Below, piece by piece: positions 24,544-37,409 of a DNA stretch of 64,000 bases (positions within the stretch are counted from its first letter, which is position 1; each line of letters opens with the position of its first letter). Origin of the DNA: Ailanthus altissimus (Eukaryota; Streptophyta; Magnoliopsida; Sapindales; Simaroubaceae); assembly GCA_946807835.1 (NCBI GenBank), contig OX327702.1, positions 2,976,001 through 3,040,000 of the forward strand. The letters are read 5' to 3'. Made by a program: the position numbers and the translations under genes. The notes under the pieces were generated by a model. It searched no databases and was not told where the DNA came from. It worked only from the letters and a program-made list of their open reading frames with translations.

Positions 24544-27500
24544 TTAACTACAACATGATCCTCAAGCTCAAAACCTGGACGTGTAGAATTAGACGTGTTG
24601 TAGTTTTATGTCATGGCCAGAAAAATAAACAGCTCGCCATCGTTAGATTTGTTCAGAGCAGAGCAGTAGGAACAGTGTGTTTTTCTTCCAGTTTCTGCTA
24701 GTCAAGTGTCTGTAACTTTGATGTTTCAGTTGTACTGTAGTTTCCTAGGTTTTCTGTTTGGCTGGGAGGGGCGTATATATTTGGTATGTTCAGGTCTTGG
24801 CCTCGTTTCGGCGTGGGTCGTCTGGTGACAGGCGCCTATCTGATTCTGTATCTTCCGAATGTGATGGTATCTTTTCAGAAGTCTGCAGCTTAATTTCTGA
24901 ATTCTAATGGCGTTGACCAGCTGCAGCTTGAAATGGTTCTTTCGATTTTGCTCCTTAGTGTGATTAAATGGATTTACCACCAAACATCGGGAAAGGCAAT
25001 TGATGAACTTTCCAGATCATTTGGAAGGAGGCGAGTAATATTATTAATTAAAAGTTGAATAACGTGGTCTTGCCAACCTATTTTGGAAGTAATAGTATTA
25101 CTCGCCTCCTCCTCCCGAATAGCGTTACTAATTTATATTATTTTTAAAAAATAAACTAGGATAATATTCTCCTTAGAAATTAATTAATCAGGCATAGTTG
25201 ATGGTGTGAATAATCTGTGTCAAGTATTATATTTTCCTTGGGTTTTTAAGAGAGGAATTCAGATCATCTCTTAAGTCAAGATGTTATTTAATTTTTTATT
25301 AGCGTGATTGGTGATTATTAAAAAAAATAATAATAAAAGAATAAATTTTGATCACTCATATTTAATATAAAATACGTGTTAAATAATTTTTTAAAAATTA
25401 CGTTTATATCGATTGTGGGTAATATGTTTGGGTTCAAAGTTATGCGCTCTTTATTATAGATAGTTTGACGAGATGAATGAAAGTGATTGCGCTCTCAACG
25501 ATAAATACAAATGGTCATTTTTTATGGTCACGATTCTCCATGCTAATTATTAAATTTTCCTTAGGTTATGGGTAGCTCGGCTCAACAAAGCACTGTAATA
25601 TGTCGTGTTTTAACAATAGCCCACGTAGTGTGTCATGTTAGGCAGTAGATTGCAGCCTAGCCAGCATGAGCCCACAATGGACCATGCCAGATGCATCACG
25701 GCCTCTGCACGAAAACAACCCACAGCTCGTGCCTTTTTTTAATTATTTAATTTTTTTAGCTATTAAGGTTTTAAGTATTTAATTTTTTTTCTCTTATGAT
25801 ATTTTAATTATAATTATAAATATTATAATAACAATTAAAATTATTAATTAAAATTATAAATATTTTAATAACAAATAAAATTATTAATTTTAATTTTAAT
25901 TTTTTGATAAAAAATTATTGATATAGATTAAAAAATTATGTTATAATCATAATTATAATTATAATTATAATTTGTCAGTAAAAATTAATTTGTATTATTT
26001 TAAATTTAAAATTATTAGAATAAATGTAAAAATAAAAGGTTAAATTTATATTTAAAATTATAATTCATCACAATTAATTATAATTAATAAATTTCAAATT
26101 ATTAATGCAATTCAACTAAAACAAGAAATTAAATGAGATCGTGAGAGTTCTAGAAAATTTTCATGTTAATAGCTGGATCAAGGAACTAGGTGAGAGTTTA
26201 AACTAATGGTTGGTGGCTAGAACTTTTTGAGACTCTCACCTTATCCTTTGTTAAATAGTTACGCTTATTATTTCATTTGTTTAACATGCTAGTTATCAAG
26301 TTTTTGTCATGAATGATTTTTATTCTTTTCCTTAGGTTAATGGATTTTATCCTTTTAAATAAATTAGAATTAAAACTCAAATCAAACAAAACTTTTATAA
26401 AAAGAATTATCAATTGATATAATGATATCAACGACAAATGGTGGTGGTCTAAGTGGGTTAATGAATTAATATTTTCAGAAAATGAAAAGAAAATACGGTG
26501 TGGACATCAATAAATATTCTTTAATACCAACCTTTTATTTGAACACAATCCCTTACCAAAAGATTCAGTGCATGACTTTTAAGAACAAAACTCTTAGTCA
26601 ATCAGAAGTTAAACTCAAATCAGTCTTTCTAAATTTCATTAACATTAACTTAATAAGATGCTAGTTTGAGGAGAGAATAAATTTTGCAAGGGAAAACATA
26701 GATTTAGAGAAAAGAGAGAGCACTTGTTTTCTCTTTCATCATAAAAAAATGGCAAGTTTGGAAAACTACAAGGGAGGTGGTTGATAATATCTCCTATATT
26801 TAAATTTGGAAGTAGTGTTTTTAACCTAAAATTTTTATAAGTAAAGCTTTTAAAAAAAAATTGTTAATAGTTTAACTGTCAATTAAAAAAATATTATTTT
26901 AAAATATTAGATCATTTAATTGTATATTATTAAAAATACTTATTTACTATCAAAAGAGACACTTAATAGAATTTATATCTAAAATCTTCATAAATAATTT
27001 TTGTAATAAATAAATTTAAATTTATATTATATTTTTTCAAATTCAATCTCTTAAAATGTAAGAATCAAAATAAAGTTAATATATAACAATCAATGAATTA
27101 AATAAAATAAATTATTGTATTTATTACAAAAATAAAAAATAAAATAATATTTATTAATAACGAAATTTTTTTAATAAAGAGACTTGTAAATATATGATGG
27201 CTATAAAAATATTGAGATATTATGATTTAAAAAATATATATATATTAATTAAATATAATTTTTTATTATTATTAATATATTAAAAAACTATAAAAATATT
27301 ATTAAAGTATATATATAATATTATAGAAATTTAAAAAATATTTATTTATAAAAATCATTTTAATTTTTACGAGATAAAATAATTCTTTTAATCTTCAAAA
27401 TTTCTTCTCTAATTACATCTTAATATCATTAAAAAAATTTAGTATTAGAAAAACTTACCAATATACACGAAATTATAATGTGTTTTACATAGTTATCTTT

Positions 27501-27570
27501 TACTACAGTACACGCACTCGTGTCATTCTATTACTTTGAAAAATACTAACTTTTACTGATTAAGCAAGTG
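24544..27570. other. Em-1 3' UTR and AT-rich spacer
   Basis: The first 400 bases share blocks with the Em-2 3' region (for example CTGTTTGGCTGGGAGGGGCG at about 24757), so they are 3' UTR. A 14-bp inverted repeat, GGAGGCGAGTAATA / TATTACTCGCCTCC, lies at 25027-25040 and 25096-25109. From about 25720 to 27460 the DNA is extremely A/T-rich, with no gene seen. Confidence 0.6.
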
Positions 27571-27672
27571 CGTGTCGTTGCTACATGGCTTCGCCGTTCC
27601 TTCTTCGCCACGTCTATCATCTTACGTGTCCCTTTCTCCGATTATCACCTTCGCTCTGCTCCTGTATATAAA
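27571..27672 (+). promoter_or_regulatory. Em-2 promoter: ABRE core and TATA box
   Basis: ACGTGTC is at 27624-27630, preceded by GCGTGTCGTTG at about 27571. TATATAAA is at 27665-27672. The arrangement matches the Em-1 promoter, including the sequence CATGGC between them. Confidence 0.75.
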
Positions 27673-27790
27673 CCCATCTGCGTCACTAGTCAATCTACCA
27701 AATACTTGGAAGAGTGAAAGCGAAAAATAAAAAATAAAAAAAGAAAGAAAAACAAAGCAGCAGAGAGCTAATTACGAGAGGATCGAAGAC

Positions 27791-28246
27791 ATGTCATCGG
27801 AGCAAGACAAGCAAGACATGTCATCGGAGCAAGACAAGCAAGAGCTTGACGCCAGGGCAAGGCAGGGAGAGACTGTTGTTCCTGGCGGAACTGGTGGCAA
27901 GAGCCTTGAAGCCCAGGAGCATCTCGCTGAGGGTAAACTGCTAAGCTCTCTCTCATTCAGTTTTTGTTTTAAATATTTTTGCTTGTTAGCTGATGCATAT
28001 ATTTTTTAAAATCAAGTTGGAGATATAACAGTTGGAAATGATTTTTTAATTTGTTTTGACGTTGTGCCTTTAATCGATAAAGGGCGAAGCCGTGGAGGGC
28101 AGACGAGGAGGGAGCAGCTTGGGACTGAAGGGTATCAGGAGATGGGCCGGGAAGGGGGACTCAGCACCACGGAAAAATCTGGTGGAGAAAGAGCTGCCGA
28201 GGAGGGAATCGAAATCGACGAGTCCAAATACAGGACTCGCAGCTAA
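27791..28246 (+). CDS. Em: Em-2: group-1 LEA protein, two exons (27791..27932 and 28083..28246)
   Basis: This is a second Em-type LEA gene with the same exon structure as Em-1. The intron (27933-28082, GT-AG, phase 1) sits at the same Gly codon. The protein is 101 residues with a single 20-residue Em motif ([19 protein letters not shown]) and the tail [10 protein letters not shown]. Its N-terminus is unusual. A 27-bp unit is duplicated in tandem (27791-27817 and 27818-27844, 26 of 27 bases equal), so MSSEQDKQ appears twice before [11 protein letters not shown]. The second ATG could also serve as start and would give a normal-length N-terminus. No stops or shifts are seen. Confidence 0.95.
27933..28082 (+). 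other. Intron of Em-2 (150 bp)
   Basis: It begins GTAAACTGC and ends GATAAAG. Position and phase are the same as in Em-1. Confidence 0.9.
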
Positions 28247-31236
28247 TTAAGTGACATGATCCCCGAGTTCAAAATCTGGATGTCTAGATGTGTTGTTGTT
28301 TTAGATCATGGGTGGGCTCGAAAATGAATAGCTAGGTATCGTCTAGGTTTGTCCAGTGTAGTAGGAATCGTGTGTTCTGTTAACTTTCGATGTTTCTGTT
28401 GTTCGTTAGTTGTCCTAGGTTTTTCTGTTTGGCTGGGAGGGGCGTTATGTACGTAGTTGGTGTCTAGGTATCGGCTTTGTTTTGTTGGGGTGCCAGGCGC
28501 CTCTCTTTTCTGTACTAGTTTTTCAATTTCTAATGTAATGCCTCATCTTTTATGGTACTAATGTTTATGAAATCTAATGCCGTTAAATCAGCTGTAGATT
28601 GAATGGTTCCTTCAGACGACGTCCATTTTGAATGTAAACTGAAAAGCCACTTATCTTAAAACCCCGTGGGACGGCGGGAAAAATAAGTAGCGAGAATAAG
28701 ATGGAGCTGAAATGAAGAGACGCACGCTTTGATAACTAACAGCGTCGGCCCAAATTTTCTCCGCATATATTGCACGTAAGAATTCTAGCGTGTATATAAT
28801 TTACAAGACGCAGAGAATCAAGCCTAGCTACGAGTAATTGGAGATTGGTATTGTTTCACTTGGTCGATATACGATTGCAGAAGACAATTCAAAAATAAGA
28901 AAGCAATATTTAACAAGACAAAATCTTAAATGTGATGAGAGTAATATTGTTGTCTCTTGTTCTGCATGATTATTAAGTAAGTAAAATGGTAACGTCTTAT
29001 TCCTATCAATGGTTTATGATCTAATATGGCATTATTTGGGTTACACTTGAATTTCCACCATTTTCAACTTATGAACTTTACAAAATGATAGCTATTTAGA
29101 TTTAACTTAATTGGACAGAATCGCCATGTGCGAGTGCTAGTAGCTAGTGATATGGTTAATTTTGTGCGAATACTTGTAGGGTTATATTATTTCCTCGAGC
29201 TTTGATCAAAGAACTTCTTTTAGCAAATAAGGGAGCAAGATATCATTTTGGATTTATAAGAAAGAGTGCTCATTAAATTAACATAATCCGCTGGACTGGC
29301 AATTATTTCAACTAAGAACTTCGTTTTTTTATTTTAATAAATATAAGCGTGTGATTTTAATAATTCATAAAATACAGAGAATAAAACAATAAATTTGATT
29401 TTATTAGTACACGTACGTGTCATTATATATATATATTTTTAAAAAAAATGGGAATCTTTAACTAAAGGCTCCAACTATAAATATTCAATTGAATGTATTT
29501 TTATTTTTATGATTTTTTTTAACTTGAATAATGTTTAGTGTCTATACGTATATGTATATGAAAATTGGTATTAAATCTTTATCTCATAATATGTAGTCAA
29601 TTAAAAAAAAGTTAAAAAAGAGACAAGATGAATATATTTATAAGTACAAACTTATAATTTTTTTTAAAATACAAACTTACAATTAAAGAAATCATACAAT
29701 TATTATAAAAAATTCGGGAAATAAAATAAAAAGGATATTCCACTGAAAGAAATAATTAAACTAACCAAGTAATGCTAGATTATTCTCCGTAAGTCACAAA
29801 GAAATCTGAAATTCAAAGAAGAAAGATATAATGCTGACAACAATTAAGCCCCAATTAGAGAATCTAAGGAACCAAATCAGAGAATTACATAAAACAGTTG
29901 ACCAACACAGAAAAGCTTTGAAAATATTTTTCCCATAATTTTATTGCTAAATGTTAAATAAAAAAATAAAATGTGATTATTGTAATACAGACCGCAAACT
30001 TGTGACTGTTGAAGAGTTGTATTCATACTTTGTTCATCCATGCGTACGAAGGTCGAAACAGAAGTTATTGAAAGTAAAATTTGCTGAGAACAGCAGTTTT
30101 GGCTTTGACAGCCAATTTCTGAAAGTGATTAGTGGTTTGACTCTATGATGTATGGGATGTGACATATATTTGTGGTCAACATATTTTCTAAATCGTTCTT
30201 CCTTTTCCCATAATCGTCGTTTTCATTTTAGTTAGAGCGCATATGTTTCAATGGTAGAATATGCACTAACAAAAACGTGATTGTCACAAGTTAATTGTTT
30301 TGTATGCATCAAATCTGCGAGGCTCAAGGCGTTTGTTTGTCAGAAATTTCACTACAAGCAGTCAAAAACGTAGACGACGACTATCGAAAAGTCCGCCACA
30401 ACTGCGTGGACGGCCGGACGGGACTTTATCGAAAGCTAAACGATAGAGAGTAAATCATTTCTTCTGAATGCATACCTAAATATTTGAATAAGAAACATAT
30501 CGAAAGCTCAAGCACACAAGTTTAAATTGATGTTAAATTTTAAAATTTTATTTTAAATAGTGTGTTAAGTGATGAAAAATTATAATAATATTTTAAAATT
30601 ATAAAAATTAATTATTTTATAAATATTTAACACATCACTTATCATAAAAATTTTGAGAAATAAAATTTTAAAAGATATAATATTATTCTTATATTAAACG
30701 GGTGGGTCTAAAATTAAATGATAATTTTTGTCTTGTAATTAGTCATATTATCTCGTGATAAGACTCTCTATAGTGATGTATCTTTTTTTTTTAAAGTTAA
30801 ATTTTATCTAAATTTTAAAAGATTCTTTAGTATGTATTTCATATTAGATATAAGTAGTTAAAAAATTTTATTTTATTATTTTTTAATATTTATTATTTGA
30901 TAAAAAGTTAAGTAAAAATTTAGTTTAAAAGATAAATCGAATTCATCTACTTAATAATGTTGGAAATTTAATCATTAAAAAAAGAAATGTATCGTGATAT
31001 ATATAACAAAAAAAATTTCATTAAGAACTTTTGCTTTCATACGATAGAACTCGATCGGTCTAATAACGTAGTTTTATCTCATGCCCCTGCCGGATATATA
31101 ATTGTGCAAATTTACAGATAAGTGACAAGCTAACGCGTTGGAAAATCAACTCATTCATCTAGAAATGATCTAATGCAAAGGCTATGCTGTCGTGTCATTC
31201 TGCTTGCGTTTTGCAGACCGTTTGGATTGATTAAAG
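28247..31236. other. Em-2 3' UTR and spacer
   Basis: The first 350 bases share CTGTTTGGCTGGGAGGGGCG with the Em-1 3' UTR. The rest is AT-rich with no convincing gene or element. A small open stretch at 29951-30148 has no recognisable family. Confidence 0.55.
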
Positions 31237-31240
31237 CATC

Positions 31241-31354
31241 CACGTGTCATCGAACATGGCTAAAGGTTGCTTCTATATTGCCGCGTTTGCTTCCTTACGT
31301 GTCACCACCTCCTTTTACCACATACCCAACATCACAAATTCTGCTCTTTATAAA
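31241..31354 (+). promoter_or_regulatory. Em-3 promoter: G-box/ABRE pair and TATA box
   Basis: CACGTGTC at 31241-31248 is a perfect G-box ABRE. A second ACGTGTC lies at 31297-31303, and TATAAA is within 31347-31354. The order and spacing match the other two Em genes, so this broken copy still has its promoter. Confidence 0.75.
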
Positions 31355-31596
31355 GCGGTACTCCAGTGTAGCTTCATTCCTCATCTGTTGTATTTTATCG
31401 TTACAGAACTTCTTGAAAGTAACCATGTAGTAGTATTGAAACTCTCAATAACGAGAAGATCATGGCCTCGGAACAGGAAAGGGCAGAACTCGACGCTAGG
31501 GCAAGACAAGGAGAAACCGTTGTTCCTGGTGGAACTCGTGGCAAGAGCCTTGAAGCTCAGGAGCATCCGGCCGAGGGTAACTAAACAATATATAAA

Positions 31597-31600
<4 letters not shown>

Positions 31601-31650
<50 letters not shown>
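31601..31650 (+). repeat. Compound (CT)n(TA)n microsatellite in the Em-3 intron
   Basis: A CT run of about a dozen units passes directly into a TA run of about a dozen units, within the first 75 bases of the intron. It is absent from the introns of Em-1 and Em-2. Confidence 0.9.
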
Positions 31651-31653
<3 letters not shown>

Positions 31654-31783
31654 TATATGCTAGTTAACAGTTAATTTATTCAAGGTTGACGAGATTGTTT
31701 AGGCTTTAGATCGTTAACGTGAATGGTTTTGTTGTTTTGGTGCTGTATATACATGTAGGATGTAGTCGTGGAGGCCAGATTAG

Positions 31784-32256
31784 TGTTACGCTTCAAGTGT
31801 TCTCAAATATTTTCTCGAGTATTTGGTGCGCGATTAGGCCTGATGGAAGCCTCTTGGACCATGGAGCGCTACGTGGACCAGAGCTTTTAGAAGGTCCGCT
31901 GGTTAGGATGGAGAACCGGGCTTGACCCGCAACTTATTAAGGAAGTTAATCCTAGTTAGACTTTCATAATAGGTAGGAGAGCATCTAAGAATATTCTAAG
32001 GAATATTATCCCATCTTGTATATACACCGTTAGATCAAATAGATCTCAGCCATTGATTGTATAGGGCTGCAACTATAAAAGGGGGAGACCCTCACTTGTA
32101 TTTTTCATCTCATGGCTTGTTTTCTCTTCAGCAATATAGAGAGCATTCGTGCAAACACTTGGTGTGCTTCTTTTCTTTTCTCTTTGTGTGATTTTCTAGG
32201 CTGCTTAGTACGCAACGCGTCTAAGGTCGCACGGTCTCGAAAAACAGTCCGTGATA
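31784..32256 (+). repeat. 5' LTR of the gypsy chromovirus
   Basis: This 473-bp LTR starts TGTTACGCTTC and ends CCGTGATA. A TATA box, CTATAAAAGGGGGAG, lies at about 32075-32089 and is kept in the other LTR at 37226-37240. Confidence 0.94.
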
Positions 32257-32285
32257 GTTGGTATCAGAGCAGGTTCAGTTCAGAG

Positions 32286-33486
32286 ATGGAGAAAGACGGC
32301 GCACCATCAGATTTGACTGAAGAGAGGGGTCGGAACCCCAAAGCTAAGAAGCACGGCGTGGCGTCTCGCGAGAAATCAGCAGATCCAGGTCAGGATGTGG
32401 GGGGTATGGTGAGAGCACTCAGCGGCGCTGTCGGGAAGGCGGCAGATCGCCTTGGAGAGCTGGAGCAGCAAGTAGAGAAGATCGAGGGGAGGCCTCGACG
32501 CTCAAGAAGACGAGCTGCGCACCCTCATCAGCACATCCATCGAGGCTTACGTCGATAAGCAGCGGGACTGGATTAAAGCTTTTCAGGAGAGCGTCCTAAC
32601 CACAATGGACAGTATTCAGGCCCAAGTAGGGGAGCTACACCGTGGGCTCGAATCTGTCAAAGAGGATGTGGTGCTATGCAAGCGGGCGGTGCCGAATGGG
32701 TATGTCGCCGCTCAAGTGACGGTGTCTACACCGAGAGTCGATGCTCCTAAGCCCAAGGAGTTCAGCGGAAAGCGGAACGCCAAGGAGCTCGACAATTACT
32801 TCTGGCAGATAGAGAGATACTTCGACGCCCTAGGCGTACGGGACGAGGATAAGGTAAACACTGTGACCCTATATCTCTCTGATCATGCAATTCTGTGGTG
32901 GCGTAGAAAGAGCGAGGAGATTCGCAAGGGTACCTGCACCATCAATACCTGGACAGAGTTGCAGCAGGAGCTGAAACGCCAATTCTATCCGGAGAATGTG
33001 GCGCACGACGCTAGGAAGCGTCTAAAGGAGTTGAGACAGAACAAGTCGATTGGCGAGTACGTTGAGGAGTACTCTCTGCTGATGCTGCAGATCCCCAATA
33101 TGAGTGAAGAAGACTTGCTGTTCAACTTCCTTGATGGGTTATAGACATGGGCGTCCAATGAGCTGAGGCGGCGTGGAGTGCAGAACATATCCGACGCCCT
33201 CACATTGGCGAAAACGCTCACTGATTACCGCAAGCGTGATGCGGGGATGTCCAAGAATTCGAAGCCCAATCACAGCAAAGGTGGGGGAACCAGGGAGTCT
33301 CATCCTCCGCAGGATAAGGAGGGGAAAGGTAAACCGCCCACAGGGAGAGAGCAAAAGCGCAACGGCGGGAGAAAGCCGAGATCTAGCTGCTTCCTTTGCG
33401 ACGGGGATCATTGGGTGAAGGACTGTCCAAAGAAGAAGGCTATCAACGCAATGTTGGAGACTCAGCAAGCGGGTGAACAGGGATAA
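32286..33486 (+). pseudogene. Chromovirus gag, one frameshift and stops
   Basis: The likely start is ATG 32286. The frame shifts at about 32480-32515 and continues through the Retrotrans_gag domain (FSGKRNAKELDNYFWQIERY at about 32763, ILWWRRKSEEI, LKRQFYPENV) to a TAG at 33142-33144 after FLDGL. One transition would restore a Gln there. The frame then runs on to a zinc knuckle, CFLCDGDHWVKDCPKK (about 33390-33435), and a TAA at 33484. Confidence 0.88.
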
Positions 33487-36400
33487 TTGGGATGTCTCCA
33501 GTTACTTAATACCCTCAATGCCAAGCGGGCAGCCCGCGCGCCAGCAGGAAAGGCGCTGATGTACGTTGAAGCCTACATTAACAGGAAAAGGACGCAAGCA
33601 CTAGTAGATACTGGAGCTACACACAACTTTATGAAGTATGCGGAAGCAGTACGCTTGGGCCTCAAGGTGGAGAAGGGGATTGACTACCTCAAGACTGTGA
33701 ACGCCACAATCAAACCACTGGACGGGGTCATTCGTGGAGTTGAAATGAGCCTCGGAAAATGGAGCGGTAAGGTAAAATTTTCGGTAGCCCCTCTCGATGA
33801 TTTTGATGCTGTTCTTGGTATGGATTTTCTGCGGCAGTTTAATGTGGTGCCACTTCCCCGACACAACTATGTATGCATCTTGGAGGGAGGACCATGCATG
33901 GTGCCGACAGTAAACAAGCCGACAGGTGGGCAATCCAGCCCAACGCCCACACTACTCTCCTGTCCGTCATGCAACTGAAGAAATGAGCTAAGCGGGGAGA
34001 AGAGACATACCTCGCCACAATATGGGAGGTAGATGATGAGGCGTACGGGGGCGAAGAGGAGCTGCCAGCAAAGATCACGAAAGTGCTCAAGCAGCACCAG
34101 GACGTGATGCCAGCAGCGCTACCACAGAAATTACCACCAAGACGGGCAATTGATCACGAGATTGAGCTGGAACCAGGGGCGAAACCTCCAGCCAAAGCCC
34201 CATACAGAATGTCTCCACCAGAACTAGCAGAGTTGCGGAAGCAGCTCAAGGAGTTGCTGGATGCAGGGTTTATCCAGCCATCGAAGGCGCCTTATGGCGC
34301 GCCTGTGCTTTTCCAGCGCAAGCACGACGGATCATTGCGGTTATGCATAGACTACCGAGCGCTGAACAAGGTCACTATCAAAAATAGGTATCCCATTCCT
34401 TTAATTGCTGACTTGTTTGATCAGTTGGGGCAGGCAAAGTATTTCTCGAAGCTGGATTTGCGGTCAGGTTACCATCAGGTGCGGATAGCCTAGGGCGATG
34501 AGCCAAAAACCACTTGTGTGACGCGTTATGGGGCCTTTGAGTTTCTGGTCATGCCGTTTGGCCTTACCAACGCGCCAGCCACTTTCTGCACACTGATGAA
34601 CAACATACTCCAGCCCTTTCTTGACAAGTTCGTCGTCGTGTACTTAGACGACATCGTCATCTACAGCAACACTCTCGAAGAGCACGTGGAACACTTGAAA
34701 TCTGTCTTGAAGGTGCTCCGCGAGAATGAGCTGTATGTGAAGAGGGAGAAGTGCTCATTTGCCAAGCCGGAGGTAGACTTTTTGGGTCACAAGATCAAAG
34801 AGGGCAGGTTGATGATGGACAGGGCAAAGATTCGCGCCATTGTGGACTGGGAGGCACCCACGAAAGTTACCGAGCTACGGTCTTTCCTTGGGTTGGTCAA
34901 CTATTATCGCAGGTTTATCAAGAGCTACTCCACCACTGCAGCACCCCTTACCGACCTGCTAAAGAAGACTAAGGCGTGGGAGTGAAGTAAGGAGTGCCAA
35001 GGGGCTTTTGATCGACTAAAGGCAGCAGTGATCGAAGAATCAGTCTTAACATTACCGAATCACCTGTTACCGTATGAGGTACATACTGATGCATCTGATT
35101 TTGCTATTGGTGGTGTATTAATGCAGCAGGACCATCCGATCGCATATGAGAGCCGGAAGCTCAATGAGACGGAGAGGCGCTATACGGTGCAGGAAAAGGA
35201 GATGACGGGGGTCATCCATTGTCTGCGCACTTGGCGACATTATCTGCTTGGGGCAGGGTTCGTAGTGATGACGGACAACATAGCAACGAGTTACTTCCAA
35301 AGTCAGAAGAAACTCAGCCCGAAGCAAGCTAGGTGGCAGGACTTTCTGGCGGAGTTCAATTACGAGCTCGAGTATAAACTGGAAAAGGTGAACGTGGTGG
35401 CGGACGCCTTAAGCCGGAACGCCGAGTTAGCAGCTATCAGCAAGCTGGAAGGTGATTTGCTCAGTCTATTTTATGAGGGAATGAAGCATGATCCCGCAGC
35501 CACACAGCTCGCCACTCAAGCACAAGAGGGAAAAACTCAGCGATTTTGGGTAGAAGATAGGCTTCTCTACACCAAGGGACGTCGTGTTTATGTGTCAAAG
35601 TGGGAGAACCTGCGACGTAACCTCATTAGAGAGTGTCACGATACAAAATGGGCAGGACATCCAGGCCAGCGGCGCACACGCGCCCTATTGGAAACAATTT
35701 ACTACTGGCCACACATGTAGGAGGAGATAGAACAGTTTGTCAAGACTTGCCTTGTGTGCCAACAGGACAAGATTGAGCAGCGGAGTCCCGCAGGGCTACT
35801 GGAGCCACTGCCCATACCGGAGAGACCTTGGGAAAGCATCTCTATGGATTTCATTGTAGCCTTACCGAAGTTCGAGGGGTGTGGAACTATCATTGTGGTG
35901 GTAGATCGGTTTTCCAAGTATGCGACTTTCATACCAGCGCCCAAAGAGTGTAATGCGGAAGAGACAGCCAAACTTTTCTTCAAGCACGTCGTCAAGTACT
36001 GGGGGTTGCCGAGAGTGATAGTCAGCGATCGTGATACGAGGTTTACGGGGAGATTCTGGACTGGATTGTTCAATCTCATGGGATCGGAGCTTCGTTTTTC
36101 CACCAGCTTTCACCTACAAACGGATGGGCAGACCGAGAGGGTGAACGCGTTACTGGAGCTGTATTTGCGGCACTTTGTGGGCACAAATCAGCAGGATTGG
36201 GTCAAGTTACTCGATGTGGCACAGTTCTCGTATAACTTGCAGAGGAGTGAATCGACGAACTAGAGTCCATTCGAGTTAGCTACTGGCCAGCAGCCTCTCA
36301 CGCCACATGAACTCGTGTCCAGCAATACTGGGAAAAGTCCAGCAGCCTACAAAGCTGCGAAGTCCTGGCAGGAACAATCGGACAAGGTGCGAGTGTGTCT

Positions 36401-36920
36401 GGACAAGGCGACGAAACGGATGAAGAAATGGGCTGACAGTAAGCGAAGACATGTTGAGTACAGCGTGGGGGATTTAGTGATGGTGAAAATTCTTCCGACA
36501 CAGCACAAGTCTACGGGCCCACTTCACAAGGGTCTTGTTCGAAAATATGAGGGGCCATTTCTTATTGCCAAAAGGGTTGGCAATGTCTCGTACAAGGTGG
36601 AGCTGCCTTCGAGACTTCGGCTACATCCGATGTTTCACGCAAGCTGCCTAAAGCCATACCATGGTGATGCGGAGGACACGGAATGTGGGCCAGAAACCAG
36701 GGCACCATTGGGAGTTTCCACATCTTACGACAAGGAGGCTGAACTTATTCTTGATGTGAGGACAGTGCGGAAGAAGAACTGCCGTCCAAGTCGTGAGTAT
36801 CTTGTCAAGTGGAAAGGATTGCCCGACAGCGAAGCAAGCTGGGAACCCAAGACCGCACTGTGGCAGTTTGAGAACAAGGTACGCGAGTTCCAGCAAGGAC
36901 GCGACGAGGGCGTCGCGTGA
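33487..36920 (+). pseudogene. Chromovirus pol: protease, RT, RNase H, integrase and chromodomain, broken
   Basis: Domains in order are: protease with LVDTGATHNF (about 33602); a one-base loss in a G run at about 33928-33930 that shifts the frame; RT with [13 protein letters not shown] (about 34338) and YLDD at 34641-34652; RNase H with VHTDASDFAIGGVLMQ (about 35080); integrase with its zinc-binding half at 35640-35770 and catalytic blocks SMDFI, SDRDTRF and TDGQTERVN; and a C-terminal chromodomain (YLVKWKGLPDSEASWEP, about 36797-36850). Chromodomains steer insertion by binding histone marks. In-frame stops include those near 33977, 34492, 34983, 35718 and 36261, most one transition from a Gln or Trp codon. 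The element can no longer encode pol. Confidence 0.92.
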
Positions 36921-36936
36921 ATTTGTTGGGGGAGAA

Positions 36937-37409
36937 TGTCACCCCCCAAGTGCTCTCAAGCATTTCCTCGAGCACTTGGTGCGCGACTAGGCCTGATGGA
37001 GGCCTCTTGGACCATGGAGCGCTACGTGGACCAGAGCTTCTAGAAGGCCCGCTGGTTAGGATGGAGAACCGGGCTTGGCCCACAACTTATTAAGGAAGTT
37101 AACCCTAGTTAGACTTCCATAATAGGTAGGAGAGCATCTAGGAATATTCTAAGGAATATTATCCCATCTTGTATATACACCGTTAGATCAAATAGATTTC
37201 AGCTATTGATTGTATAGGGCTGCAACTATAAAAGGGGGAGACCCTCACTTGTATTTTTCATCTCATAGCTTATTTTCTCTTCAGTAATATAGAGAGCATT
37301 CGTGCAAACATTTGGTGTGCTTTTTTTCTCTTCTCTTTGTGTGGTTTTCTAGGCTGCTTAGTACGCAACGCGTCTAAGGCCACACGGTCTCGAAAAACAG
37401 TCCGTGACA
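36937..37409 (+). repeat. 3' LTR of the gypsy chromovirus
   Basis: This 473-bp LTR starts TGTCACCCCCC and ends CCGTGACA, the less decayed of the two. Its TATA box at about 37227-37233 points into the 3' half of Em-3. Confidence 0.94.

Larger units (their letters stand above)
31784..37409 (+). mobile_element. Ty3/gypsy chromovirus (chromodomain integrase) in Em-3 exon 2
   Basis: Two LTRs of exactly 473 bp each (31784-32256 and 36937-37409) bound the element. TGGTATCAGAGC at 32259-32270 is the primer-binding site, and TTGTTGGGGGAGAA at 36923-36936 the purine tract. Order: gag, protease, reverse transcriptase, RNase H, integrase, chromodomain. The short LTRs and the CFLCDGDHWVKDC knuckle with only three residues before His suggest the Reina/Galadriel side of the chromoviruses. 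The LTRs differ at about 30 sites, nearly all transitions. Flanks ATTAG and CTAAG are an imperfect target duplication. At least two frameshifts and several stops make it defective. Confidence 0.94.

Noticed and set aside
25027..25109. 14-bp inverted repeat as a possible MITE
   Set aside because: The arms are short, no TA or longer target duplication is evident at the borders, and only one copy is present.
29951..30148. Small open frame with CDYC near its start
   Set aside because: 65 codons in AT-rich DNA, no family resemblance, and no splice or promoter context that would support it.
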